Source of the DNA: Bacillus_BU sp051233475 | Lineage (GTDB): Bacteria; Bacillota; Bacilli; Bacillales; Cytobacillaceae | Direction: 5' to 3' | Length of the DNA stretch: 64,000 nt | Assembly: GCF_051233475.1 (NCBI RefSeq) | Contig: NZ_JBKFGH010000002.1 | Location: 62,001-126,000, forward strand | In this document: positions 34,081 to 43,246 of the stretch, one piece after another | How positions within the stretch are numbered: position 1 is the stretch's first letter | Layout: the number at the start of each line of letters is the position of its first letter | Position numbers and translations under genes: made by a program | Notes under the pieces: model-generated | The model's input: only the letters and a program-made list of their open reading frames with translations | What the model was told of the DNA's origin: nothing | The model's database searches: none

Positions 34081-35376
34081 TTATACCACGTAAACAAAAT
34101 ATCCAATAAACGTTAAACAAAGAACATACATAATCGGATGAACTTCTCTTGTCTTCTTCAAAGCAATCATGCTGATTGGATAAAGAATGAACCCTAGGGC
34201 AATCCCTGTAGCTACACTGTAGGTTAACGGCATCATAATAATCGTAACAAAGCTAGGAATGACAATTGCAAAATTGCTCCAATTAATCCTGCCGATTTCT
34301 GTCGCCATTAGAGCTCCAACAATGATAAGCGCTGGTGCTGTCACCTCAGGAGTGACAATGCTTAAGACAGGTGAGAAAAATAATGAAATGACAAAACAGG
34401 CAGAAATAACGATCGATGTAAAGCCTGTTCTTCCTCCTACGGCAATACCGGCAGAAGACTCAACGAATGAAGCCGTTGTCGATGTGCCTAAAACGGCTCC
34501 GGCAATGGTTGACATCGAATCAGCAAGGAGCGCTTTCCCCGCATTTGGAATCTTATTATCCTTCATTAGACCTGCTTGACTTGCAACAGCGATTAACGCG
34601 CCGGCTGTATCAAAAAATGCCACGAACAAAAAGGTAAAAATAACGGCAAGTACTTTAGGTGAAAAAATATCATCAAGATGGCTGAAAACCACACCGAATG
34701 TAGGCTCGATGCTAGGAATTTTTCCAACAATGGCCTTAGGCGTGTCAATAACCCCGAATAGAATACCAATAATGGTCGATAATACCATTCCGTAAAAAAT
34801 TCCGCCTTTTACACCCTTATTCAACAGAATAATCGTAATGATAAAGCCAGCGACAGCGAGCAATGTCGGGGCGGATTTCAGGTTTCCAATCGCAACAAAT
34901 GTCGCTTCATTTCCAGTAACAATCCCTGCATTTTTCAAGCCGATAAAAGCAACGAAAAAGCCGATTCCCCCTGCAATCGCATGCTTTAAATCCTGGGGAA
35001 TGACATTGATGATCTTTTCACGAATCTTTAGCAAGCTTAAAATCATAAATAATACGCCAGCAATAAACACACCCGCTAATGCAGTTTCCCAAGGAATATT
35101 CATTCCAATACAGACAGTAAAGGTAAAGAAGGCATTGATGCCCATACTTGGTGCAATTCCGATCGGATAATTGGCAATCAGTCCGATTAATAGGGAACCA
35201 ATAATGGCGGACAGAGCAGTCGCCGTAAATAGTGCCCCTTTATCCATGCCAGTCTGGCTTAAGATGACTGGATTCACAACCAGGATGTACGCCATCGATA
35301 AAAACGTGGTAATTCCCGCAATACTCTCCTGCTTAAAGGACGTATTCCGTTCGAAAAATTGAAAGTAATTCTTCAT
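34081..35376 (-). CDS. Guanine/hypoxanthine permease (NCS2, PbuG/PbuO-like)
   Basis: This 431-residue permease has about 12-14 helices. Signature segments are GITTFLSMAYILVVNPVIL, IGIAPSMGINAFFTF and DTAGALIAVASQAGLMK. ESSAGIAVGGRTG is the conserved purine-transport motif. Start ATG 35376 has CGGAGGAAC upstream; a longer frame would run through the riboswitch terminator. A guanine-class riboswitch in the leader supports transport of guanine or hypoxanthine. Confidence 0.94.
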   Translation of the reverse strand: MKNYFQFFERNTSFKQESIAGITTFLSMAYILVVNPVILSQTGMDKGALFTATALSAIIGSLLIGLIANYPIGIAPSMGINAFFTFTVCIGMNIPWETALAGVFIAGVLFMILSLLKIREKIINVIPQDLKHAIAGGIGFFVAFIGLKNAGIVTGNEATFVAIGNLKSAPTLLAVAGFIITIILLNKGVKGGIFYGMVLSTIIGILFGVIDTPKAIVGKIPSIEPTFGVVFSHLDDIFSPKVLAVIFTFLFVAFFDTAGALIAVASQAGLMKDNKIPNAGKALLADSMSTIAGAVLGTSTTASFVESSAGIAVGGRTGFTSIVISACFVISLFFSPVLSIVTPEVTAPALIIVGALMATEIGRINWSNFAIVIPSFVTIIMMPLTYSVATGIALGFILYPISMIALKKTREVHPIMYVLCLTFIGYFVYVV

Positions 35377-35403
35377 GTTAGTTCCTCCGAATCTATAAAA
35401 ATA

Positions 35404-35432
35404 AAAAATCCCCCAGCAAGCTGCCGGAGGAT
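35404..35432 (-). terminator. Riboswitch-controlled terminator
   Basis: On the minus strand ATCCTCCGGCAGC-TT-GCTGGGGGAT runs into six Ts. It is the expression platform of the purine riboswitch and lies just before the permease ribosome site. Confidence 0.85.
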
Positions 35433-35475
35433 CTGCAAAGGACAATACAAAGTCTGAAAAGGTCAGAATTATCGC

Positions 35476-35546
35476 CCCTTGTAGACAGGCTATTTACGGC
35501 AGCCAGGTAGAAACGTTCAAGCCATATTCTTGAACTTATACAAGGT
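35476..35546 (-). ncRNA. Purine riboswitch aptamer, guanine class
   Basis: Minus strand. P1 pairs CTTGTA with TACAAG. The L2/P2 region has AATATGG, J2/3 is GTTTCTACC, and L3 is CCGTAAA. The J3/1 segment GTCTAC has C at the specificity position, where adenine aptamers have U. The order and all invariant junctions match B. subtilis xpt/pbuG aptamers. Ligand binding should favour the terminator and switch the permease off. Confidence 0.93.
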
Positions 35547-35686
35547 AAATTTAATTATTTTAGAATAACGATAATACTAACAAGGATAAAGTTTCGCGTC
35601 AATATCAACGGACATTTTCAGCCAATTAAGTTTATTTAGTTAATACTCCTACACCTTCACGCACTTTAAAGGTCTGATTTCCAACG

Positions 35687-35709
35687 AAAAAAGCACCCGA
35701 AGGCGCTTT
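35687..35709 (-). terminator. Terminator of the sucrose operon
   Basis: On the minus strand AAAGCGCC-TTCG-GGTGCTTTTTT, a stem with UUCG loop and T-run. Confidence 0.8.
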
Positions 35710-35734
35710 CCAGGTTTCCACTATTTCTTTTACT

Positions 35735-36709
35735 TTAATTATTTTCATTCATTAATGCTTCAATTGCCTCTAGAGTTGGCAAAGCACTGATTCCACCTTT
35801 ATTGGTTGTTGTTAAAGCTCCGCTGGCATTCGCAAATGAAAGTAATTCAAAGGCATGATCTTCTACATAAGCCTTAAGTCTTGATTGGTCCACTTTATTT
35901 TTTAATAGCACAAATAAAAAGCCGCCAATAAAAGCATCTCCAGCTCCTGTAGTATCCACTACGTTTATTTTGTACCCTGGTTTAAAATGCTCCGTATCTC
36001 TTGTAATAACTGAAGCACCTTTCCCTCCCTGAGTATATACAACCACCTGGACATTACCTTGAAACAATGATTTCAAAGCTTCTTTTTCATCAGCCATTCC
36101 AGTAATAAACTCAAGCTCTTCATCAGATATCTTTACAATATGAGCTAATGGCAAAAATTCCAAAATCGTCTTACGGCAATCTTGCTCATTCTCCCACAAT
36201 GGCAATCGAACATTAGGATCAAAACTGATAATACCTTGTTTGGATTTCACCATTTCAATTGCTTTTTGATGAGCATATTTCATTGGTGATTCGACTAAAT
36301 CCACCGAACAAAAATGGAGATAGTCTCCTTGTTCAAAGGCGTTTTCATCTAATTCATCTGCTTGTAAAAGCAAATCAGCCGATGGATTTCGGTAAAATGA
36401 AAAATCGCGTTCTCCGTCTTTCTTAAGTGATACAAATGCGAGGGCTGTATTTGCTTCATCCGTCCGAAGAATTTTATCGGTTTGGACCCCAGCCTCATCA
36501 AGCTTCTCCACTAAAAAGTCTCCAAAAGCATCGTTACCCAATTTTGAAATCATCACAGCTTTCTGACCATATTTAGCAACAGCCGCAGCTACATTTGCCG
36601 GTGCACCACCCGGAGCTCTTTCAAAAGCTACAACATCCTTTAATGCCACTCCCTTTTCCAAGGGAATAAAATCTATTAATACTTCACCAATCGAAAAAAG
36701 TTTTCCCAT
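35735..36709 (-). CDS. scrK: Fructokinase (PfkB family)
   Basis: The product is 324 residues. It phosphorylates the fructose released from sucrose-6-phosphate. PfkB signature 1 is APGGAPANVAAAVAKYG and signature 2 is DTTGAGDAFIGGF, with the catalytic Asp in GAGDAF. N-terminal MGKLFSIGEVLIDFIP is typical for fructokinases. Start 36709 has GAGGTGTCATA upstream. It is the last gene of the scrA-scrB-scrK operon. Confidence 0.93.
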   Translation of the reverse strand: MGKLFSIGEVLIDFIPLEKGVALKDVVAFERAPGGAPANVAAAVAKYGQKAVMISKLGNDAFGDFLVEKLDEAGVQTDKILRTDEANTALAFVSLKKDGERDFSFYRNPSADLLLQADELDENAFEQGDYLHFCSVDLVESPMKYAHQKAIEMVKSKQGIISFDPNVRLPLWENEQDCRKTILEFLPLAHIVKISDEELEFITGMADEKEALKSLFQGNVQVVVYTQGGKGASVITRDTEHFKPGYKINVVDTTGAGDAFIGGFLFVLLKNKVDQSRLKAYVEDHAFELLSFANASGALTTTNKGGISALPTLEAIEALMNENN

Positions 36710-36740
36710 TATGACACCTCTAGTTGATCTCAAAATAAGT

Positions 36741-38216
36741 TTAAACTGCTACTTCCCATTTGACTGCCTTAACATTTGTTTGGCCACCGTGGGAAAAGAA
36801 GTTGATCCCCCTGCTTTCTTTGCCAGGGAAAATTCTCCCAGTGAAAACCTCTTTCCCATCATTGACAAACACTTCCACTGATGAAGCATCGACAAAGATT
36901 TGAAACGTGACGGTTTCAGAATCTAGATCACATTTTCGAATCGAACCAAACTCCTCGGCAAAGGAAACTCCAGAGTAAGTGCGGTCAAATATGATTTTTT
37001 TCTCAACCGTATTATATTTAATCACTGTTCTCTCATTTTCCCCCACACGAAGCTCAATACCGAATTCCTCCGCATTACTCGCTGAGAATTCTGCCAGTAG
37101 TTCATATACCTCTCCCTCAAAACCTTTGAAGGCAATTGATTCATTATTTACAACTTTATCAGACTCTGTCTTTTCCCCACGGAGTAATGTAAGTTCCTCT
37201 ACAGGCTTTTGAATAATCTTGCCCTCTTTAATCGACAGCTTTCTTGGAAGGGTTAAACAGTGGGCCCAGCCATTTTTATCCGTTGGATAGTCAATTTCCG
37301 GAAGCCCCATCCAACCAACCAAAATTCGTCTTCCGTTAGGGTCCTGCATCGTTTGAGGTGCATAAAAATCAAAGCCTCGATCCAGCTCATGAAAAGGACC
37401 GTGAATAAATTCTTTTGTGACTAAATCTAATTGTCTTCCAATCACATACCCTGACTGATAAATATTTTGATAATGATTGCCCACGGCTTCAAGCCCTTGT
37501 GGCGAAAAAATAAACACTCCTTGCTCCTCCATCTCAAAATAATCAGGGCATTCCCACATATAGCCAAAATGGTCCAAATTCGTTTTTATTTCGCCTGCAA
37601 ACTGCCAATCTTGTAAATTAGTTGATTGATATAAGACGGCACAGCCTGTCTCATTTTCCCTTTGGGCGCCTATAACAGTAAAGAATTCCTCACCTTGTTT
37701 CCAAACCTTTGGATCACGAAAATGGTCGGTATACCCACTTGGAACATCACGAATAACGGGAACATCCATTTTTGTAATTTCCCCATCTTGATTCATTACC
37801 GCCAAACATTGATAGGGGTGTCTATTCCAATTTTCATCTCGACTATTTCCCGTATATAACAGAAAAAGCTGCCCATCATGCTCAATTCCACTTCCTGAAT
37901 AAGCACCATGACTGTCATATTCGTTAGTTGGCTCAATCGCCATCCCAACGTTTTCCCAATGGACAAGATCTTTAGATTTGGTATGGTACCAATGCTTTAA
38001 CCCATGGACAGGTCCTAGCGGAAACCATTGATAAAACAAGTGATATTCACCGTTATAATAAGCAAACCCATTCGGGTCATTTAACAGTCCGGTTATCGGT
38101 TGTATATGAAAGGACTGCCTCCACGGACAATGATTGACCAGTTTGGCTAATCCTTGAATTTCTTCATCTTTGACATCTTCCAACTTCCTGTATCTTTGCT
38201 CTTGTGTCCATTCCAT
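36741..38216 (-). CDS. scrB: Sucrose-6-phosphate hydrolase (GH32)
   Basis: The product is 491 residues. GH32 active-site motifs are LLNDPNG (nucleophile Asp), FRDPKVW (transition-state Asp) and WECPDYF (acid/base Glu). A C-terminal beta-sandwich includes VFVNDGKEVFTGRIFP. There is no signal peptide, as expected for a cytoplasmic enzyme that cleaves PTS-phosphorylated sucrose. The ribosome site is GGGAGTGAG. Confidence 0.95.
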   Translation of the reverse strand: MEWTQEQRYRKLEDVKDEEIQGLAKLVNHCPWRQSFHIQPITGLLNDPNGFAYYNGEYHLFYQWFPLGPVHGLKHWYHTKSKDLVHWENVGMAIEPTNEYDSHGAYSGSGIEHDGQLFLLYTGNSRDENWNRHPYQCLAVMNQDGEITKMDVPVIRDVPSGYTDHFRDPKVWKQGEEFFTVIGAQRENETGCAVLYQSTNLQDWQFAGEIKTNLDHFGYMWECPDYFEMEEQGVFIFSPQGLEAVGNHYQNIYQSGYVIGRQLDLVTKEFIHGPFHELDRGFDFYAPQTMQDPNGRRILVGWMGLPEIDYPTDKNGWAHCLTLPRKLSIKEGKIIQKPVEELTLLRGEKTESDKVVNNESIAFKGFEGEVYELLAEFSASNAEEFGIELRVGENERTVIKYNTVEKKIIFDRTYSGVSFAEEFGSIRKCDLDSETVTFQIFVDASSVEVFVNDGKEVFTGRIFPGKESRGINFFSHGGQTNVKAVKWEVAV

Positions 38217-38278
38217 GCTGACTCACTCCCAATACAGAAAGGAGAATCTACGGATTCTCCTTCCCTTACTTTTTTCAA

Positions 38279-39730
38279 TTATGCTGCTGCTCGATCTGAC
38301 TGTTGGTTAACCGTTTTTTTTGCCTCTCTTTTCGCTAAAACAATGGTTACGACAAAGGCTACTACAAAAGAGATGGCCATTCCGATAATATATGAAACAA
38401 TCGTATCCGGGCGAATCGAGATAATTCCCGGCAGTCCTGCGGCACCTAGCGCAGTCGCTTTCACCTTGAATAAAGTCACAAAACCAGATGCTACAGCAGC
38501 ACCGGTGATGGCACCAATAAACGGATAACGTAATTTCAGGTTAATCCCAAACATAGCAGGTTCGGTAATTCCTAATAATGCAGAAATCCCTGCAGCAGAA
38601 GCCGTTCCTTTAATTTTAGCGTTCTTCGTTGACTTTAACACAGCAAGAGTCGCTGCACCCTGCGCAACATTTGACATCGCAGCAATAACGAAAATGAAGG
38701 AGCCGCCAGTCTTGGCCATATCTGCCAGTAATTGTGTTTCTACTGCAATAAAGCTATGATGCATTCCAGTAATAACAATTGGAGCATAGAATAAGCCGAA
38801 GATGATTCCACCAATTGCACCAGTCGCATCATACATCCAAACGATACCATCTGTTAATAGATTTCCTGCTGAACGTGTAAGCGGTCCTACTAAAGTAAAC
38901 GTTAAAATACCAGTAATAAAAATTGAAAATAAAGGAGTAAGAAGATTATCTAAAGCAGATGGAACCACTTTACGCAAGAAGGTTTCTGTCTTGGCTAAGA
39001 TATAAGATGCTGCTAAAACCGGAAGGACCGATCCCTGATACCCAACCTTTTCAATCTCTAAGCCAAATATGTTCCACACAGGAACTTCGTTATTAAGTAA
39101 AGCTGCACCATAGCCATAACCATTTAATAAGTCCGGATGAACCATTAACATACCTAAAGTAGCCCCTAAGAATGGGTTCCCGCCAAATCGTTTCGTTGCC
39201 GAGAAACCAATTAAAATAGGCAAGAAGACAAAGGCCGCGTTTGCAAACGTATTGATGAGCGCTGCCAAATCCGCCATTTCAGGGTTAGCATCCACTAAAG
39301 ATTTCCCGTCAATAAATAAATCCGGGGCAGTAAGAATGTTGTTAATTCCCATTAATAAACCGCCTGCCACAATAGCCGGGATAATCGGAACAAAAATATC
39401 TGAAAGCATTTTTACAAATTGTTGAATCGGATTAAGCTTTTTTGTTGCCGCCTCTTTCACATCATTTGTAGACATTTCTGTTTGACCACTTAAAGCCGCA
39501 AAATGCTTATAAACTTCATTAACCGTCCCTGATCCAAGAATGATTTGAAACTGACCACCTGTTGAAAAAGTCCCTTTTACCTCATCCAAACTATCCAATC
39601 TTGTTTGATCTACAATTGATTCATTATTTAAAACAAGGCGTAGTCGTGTAGCACAATGAGCAGCAGCTGAAACATTGTCTTTTCCACCGATTGCTTCAAG
39701 TAATTCCTGTGCGATTTTTCTGTGATCCAT
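38279..39730 (-). CDS. scrA: PTS sucrose-specific IIBC component
   Basis: The product is 483 residues. IIB domain (1-80): phosphorylated Cys in AAHCATRLRLVL near residue 26. IIC domain with about 10 helices, including GVTPAMFG-like GITEPAMFGINLKLRYPF and GMHHSFIAVETQLL. There is no fused IIA, so a general glucose-type IIA must supply phosphate. The ribosome site AGAGGAGGATC is strong. Four LacI-type operators lie upstream. Confidence 0.94.
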   Translation of the reverse strand: MDHRKIAQELLEAIGGKDNVSAAAHCATRLRLVLNNESIVDQTRLDSLDEVKGTFSTGGQFQIILGSGTVNEVYKHFAALSGQTEMSTNDVKEAATKKLNPIQQFVKMLSDIFVPIIPAIVAGGLLMGINNILTAPDLFIDGKSLVDANPEMADLAALINTFANAAFVFLPILIGFSATKRFGGNPFLGATLGMLMVHPDLLNGYGYGAALLNNEVPVWNIFGLEIEKVGYQGSVLPVLAASYILAKTETFLRKVVPSALDNLLTPLFSIFITGILTFTLVGPLTRSAGNLLTDGIVWMYDATGAIGGIIFGLFYAPIVITGMHHSFIAVETQLLADMAKTGGSFIFVIAAMSNVAQGAATLAVLKSTKNAKIKGTASAAGISALLGITEPAMFGINLKLRYPFIGAITGAAVASGFVTLFKVKATALGAAGLPGIISIRPDTIVSYIIGMAISFVVAFVVTIVLAKREAKKTVNQQSDRAAA

Positions 39731-39748
39731 TATGATCCTCCTCTAATG

Positions 39749-39870
39749 GGAATCGGTTCTATTTTACCCAAATAATCGTTTCCTCGTTAAGTGGAACCGG
39801 TTCCAATTTGTGCTAAAAAAAATAATTGATAGTGTGAGGAACCGATTTCATTTTTGTTGGAACCGGTTCC
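39749..39870. promoter_or_regulatory. Array of four ScrR-type operators
   Basis: Sites are at 39749-39760 (GGAATCGGTTCT), 39793-39804 (GGAACCGGTTCC, perfect), 39838-39849 (GGAACCGATTTC) and 39859-39870 (GGAACCGGTTCC, perfect). Spacings of 44, 45 and 21 bp allow cooperative or looped binding by the LacI-family repressor encoded next door. Confidence 0.85.
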
Positions 39871-39880
39871 GTTGTTTATA

Positions 39881-40879
39881 TTATAGTACATGATTAAAAT
39901 TTATGTCAACGCTTTCTCGTTCAATAATTTCAAATTTGGATGTGGTTAATTTTTCCACAGTACGCTCATTTACAAGGTCCACTATATGTCTTGCTGCCGT
40001 TTCACCGGCTTCTTTATAAAAAAACTTTGCTGTTGTTAAGGAAGGATGGATAATTTCCGTAACCTCATAACCACCAAAACCCGTAACCGCGATGTCCTTT
40101 GGAATTACAAGCCCCTCGGAATAAGCTGCCTTTAGAACACCAAGTGCAATATTATCGGTTGCGCATACAAAAATTGATGGATGAAAGTCATAGATAATTT
40201 CCCTTGCACTTGTTTGAGCTGCTGGAATTTTAAATTCGGTTTCAAAGAATTCAACATTGCAATCTTTAATCTCTTGCAAAGCATCCTTAAATCCCTGCTT
40301 TCGCTGAACCCCTACTGCCCTATCTCTTTCTGTTACTCCTAAATAGGCAATTTTACGATACCCTTTTTCAAGGATATAACGTCCCATCGCAAACCCGGCA
40401 TGGTAATCATCATGAATGATGCTATGAAATGCCTTATGCTCTTGTCCAATCAATAAGACCGGAATTTTTACATCCTCAAATGCTTGAATATGTTGGTCGG
40501 TTATTTCAGTAGCAAGTAGGATGATTCCCGCCATCTTTTGATTGGCAAAGCTATAAATACTCTCTATTTCCCGGTCTAAACTTTGACTCGTATTGGAAAT
40601 AAGCATCTGATAATTCATTTTTTTTAATTCTTGATCAATGCCAATTAATGTTTGCGAAGAAGCATAAGAGTCCAGTCTTGGTACGATCGTTCCAATAATA
40701 TTTGTTTTTTTGGCTTTTAAACTTTGCGCAAATGGGTTTGGTTCATATCCGGTTTCCTTAATGGCTTGTTCAATTTTCTTCTTTGTGGCTTCGCCCACAG
40801 ACCCACCATTTAAATACCGTGATACTGTACTTTTAGCCACTCCTGCAATTTTAGCAATATCTAAAATGGTTAAGCTCAT
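39881..40879 (-). CDS. scrR: LacI-family sucrose operon repressor
   Basis: The product is 332 residues. The N-terminal LacI helix-turn-helix is TILDIAKIAGVAKSTVSRYLN, here residues 3-23. It is followed by the hinge region with PNPFAQSLKAKKT and a periplasmic-binding-like effector domain. Start ATG 40879 has TGGAGATGAC upstream. It is encoded directly upstream of scrA and its stop lies 10 bp from the first operator. Effector is probably sucrose-6-phosphate or fructose. Confidence 0.9.
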   Translation of the reverse strand: MSLTILDIAKIAGVAKSTVSRYLNGGSVGEATKKKIEQAIKETGYEPNPFAQSLKAKKTNIIGTIVPRLDSYASSQTLIGIDQELKKMNYQMLISNTSQSLDREIESIYSFANQKMAGIILLATEITDQHIQAFEDVKIPVLLIGQEHKAFHSIIHDDYHAGFAMGRYILEKGYRKIAYLGVTERDRAVGVQRKQGFKDALQEIKDCNVEFFETEFKIPAAQTSAREIIYDFHPSIFVCATDNIALGVLKAAYSEGLVIPKDIAVTGFGGYEVTEIIHPSLTTAKFFYKEAGETAARHIVDLVNERTVEKLTTSKFEIIERESVDINFNHVL

Positions 40880-41107
40880 TTTGTCATCTCCATTGTTCAT
40901 GAACATACAACGTTATTGAGACCCTTGCTCCCTTTACAAGAAAATATCTATAATAGCTTGATATTCACTTATTCCAAACATAAAAGGTCTCAATTTAGGA
41001 TCATTACTTGTAAGCTTATGATAGCATAACCAAAAGTGAATTAACCAACTTATCTCCGAAAATACAAAGGGTTCTAAACAAGACGATATCTTAACTTTTC
41101 TACTAAT

Positions 41108-42070
41108 CTACGCTTTCCTAACTTTTACTAATGATGCAGCTCCAATTACTCCTGCATCGTTTCCTAACTGAGCAAGTTTGATTTTCGTACTTGTTCTTAC
41201 TTGCGGAAAAGCGAATTTTAGAAAGTAGCCCTCTACTCCTTTTAAAAGCATTTCTCCGGCAGCGGACACTCCACCACCAATGACAATAGCTTCAGGGTTT
41301 AAAACATTAGCAATATTCCCGCACGCTAATCCTAAATAAAAATAAAATTTATCTACTACTATAAGAGCCAGTCTATCTCCAAGTTTTGCTTGGTCAAACA
41401 CGGTCTTAGCAGTTACTTCTTGCCCATCATCAATTAACCACTTCAATTTTGATTCACCAGCAAATTGTACCGACAAATCACGGGCAAGCCGTACAATACC
41501 TGTCGCACTAGCCACTGTCTCTAGGCACCCTTGATTCCCGCAGGTACATGGATACCCATTTGGATCTACAATAATATGGCCAATTTCCCCTGCAGCTCCG
41601 GATGAACCAGAAATTAAATTTCCTTCGGCAATGACACCTCCGCCAACTCCTGTTCCGAGTGTAACAAAGACAACATTAGCTCCGCCCTCACCCGCACCTT
41701 TCCAACGCTCACCTAACGCCGCAACATTAGCATCATTATCAATAAAAAACGGGATGCCCGTTCCAGCTTCAATCAATTCTTTTACTGGTTGCAACGTAGT
41801 CCACCCTAAATTGTAAGCTCCGATGACAGTCCCTTTCTCACGGTCAACTGCTCCCGGCGAACCCATTCCTATACCTAAGAAATGATTAGCAGTGAGTCCA
41901 TATAAGTTTAGTCGCTGTTTGATTGATTCGATTATCTTAGGAACGATATTCCTTCCACCATTCTGAATATCTGTTTCCATGCTCCACTTTTGTTGAATCT
42001 CCCCATCTTCAGTCAGTATCGCAAACTTTACGGTAGTGCCGCCTAAATCTATACCAATTAGCTTTTTCAA
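41108..42070 (-). CDS. glcK: ROK-family glucokinase
   Basis: The product is 320 residues. The ATP-binding motif is GIDLGGTTVKFAIL and the ROK signature includes LGTGVGGGVI and GEIGHIIVDP. The zinc-binding motif is CTCGNQGCLET. The start is taken as TTG 42070, eight bases after AAAGGTGG; the GTG at 42082 is part of that ribosome site. It is the last gene of the GH43-glf-glcK unit. Confidence 0.9.
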   Translation of the reverse strand: MKKLIGIDLGGTTVKFAILTEDGEIQQKWSMETDIQNGGRNIVPKIIESIKQRLNLYGLTANHFLGIGMGSPGAVDREKGTVIGAYNLGWTTLQPVKELIEAGTGIPFFIDNDANVAALGERWKGAGEGGANVVFVTLGTGVGGGVIAEGNLISGSSGAAGEIGHIIVDPNGYPCTCGNQGCLETVASATGIVRLARDLSVQFAGESKLKWLIDDGQEVTAKTVFDQAKLGDRLALIVVDKFYFYLGLACGNIANVLNPEAIVIGGGVSAAGEMLLKGVEGYFLKFAFPQVRTSTKIKLAQLGNDAGVIGAASLVKVRKA

Positions 42071-42107
42071 TTTAATAACCACCTTTAATAACGTAATTGG
42101 ACTTTCG

Positions 42108-43220
42108 TTACATATTCCTCAAAACTTCTTTTGCTTTCTGCAAAGCAAACTCTACAACATTGTCCATGTCGTAATATTTGTATTCGGCTAAACGTCCGCC
42201 AAAAATAACGTTGCTTTGTGTTTCCGTCATTGCTTTATACTTTTGATACAGCTCGCTATTTTTCCTATCATTCACAGGATAGTACGGCTCATCACCGAGT
42301 TTCCATTCAACACTATATTCACGGCTGACAACCGTTTTAGGTTGTTTCCCGAATTCAAAATGCTTATGCTCAATAACACGTGTATAAGGAGTTTCACGAT
42401 CGGTATAATTAACTACTGCATTGCCCTGGAAGTTTGGCGTATTCAAAATTTCTGTTTCAAATCGTACGCTTCTATACTCTAAGACGCCGAACATATAGTC
42501 AAAATATGCATCAATTGGTCCCGTGTAAACAACCTTGTTTGCAATACGGTCCCATTTACTTTTCTCGACAAGATAATCTGTATTGAGTTTTACATCAATT
42601 CCTTCGATCATTTTGTCAATCATTGCCGTATATCCACCTATTGGTATTCCTTGATAATCTGCGTTGAAGTAATTATTGTCGTAAGTAAATCTAACCGGTA
42701 ATCTGCGGATAATAAAAGCAGGAAGTTCATGACAAGGACGACCCCATTGCTTTTCCGTATAACCGCGGATTAGTTTTTCGTATATATCCATGCCGACGAG
42801 GTTAATAGCCTGTTCCTCCAGGTTTTGTGGATGTTCTACATAGTTAGCGCTGCGCTGTTCTTCAATTTTTTTCCTAGCTTCATCCGGTGTGACAACGCCC
42901 CACATTTTATTAAAGGTATTCATGTTAAACGGTAAATTATAAATTTCACCTCGATAATTAGCTACTGGACTATTGGTATATCGATTGAATTCAGCAAATT
43001 GGTTAACATACTCCCATACCTCTTGATTGTTGGTATGAAAAATATGAGCGCCGTATTTATGCACCTGAATATCTTCAATTTTTTCCGTATAGATATTTCC
43101 TCCAATATGGTTCCGTTTATCAATAATGAGACAGGTTTTTCCGGCTTTTGTAGCCTCGTGCGCAAATATGGCACCGTAAAGACCCGCCCCTACAATTAGA
43201 AAGTCGTATTTAATCGTCAT
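42108..43220 (-). CDS. glf: UDP-galactopyranose mutase
   Basis: The product is 370 residues. This flavoenzyme converts UDP-galactopyranose to UDP-galactofuranose for cell-surface glycans. The FAD motif is FLIVGAGLYGAIFAHEA. HIGGNIYTEKIEDIQVHKYGAHIFHTNN is the conserved Glf N-terminus (broken here only for length), with RRLPVRFTYDNNYF and PNFQGNAVVNYTD following. Start ATG 43220 sits ten bases after AAGGAGC. Its presence next to glycosidase genes suggests galactofuranose-containing glycan metabolism. Confidence 0.95.
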   Translation of the reverse strand: MTIKYDFLIVGAGLYGAIFAHEATKAGKTCLIIDKRNHIGGNIYTEKIEDIQVHKYGAHIFHTNNQEVWEYVNQFAEFNRYTNSPVANYRGEIYNLPFNMNTFNKMWGVVTPDEARKKIEEQRSANYVEHPQNLEEQAINLVGMDIYEKLIRGYTEKQWGRPCHELPAFIIRRLPVRFTYDNNYFNADYQGIPIGGYTAMIDKMIEGIDVKLNTDYLVEKSKWDRIANKVVYTGPIDAYFDYMFGVLEYRSVRFETEILNTPNFQGNAVVNYTDRETPYTRVIEHKHFEFGKQPKTVVSREYSVEWKLGDEPYYPVNDRKNSELYQKYKAMTETQSNVIFGGRLAEYKYYDMDNVVEFALQKAKEVLRNM

Positions 43221-43246
43221 TGATGTCATGCTCCTTTATTGCTAAT

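Noticed and set aside
35376..35445. Longer N-terminus for the purine permease
   Set aside because: It would be translated from the riboswitch terminator; the ATG at 35376 has its own ribosome site.
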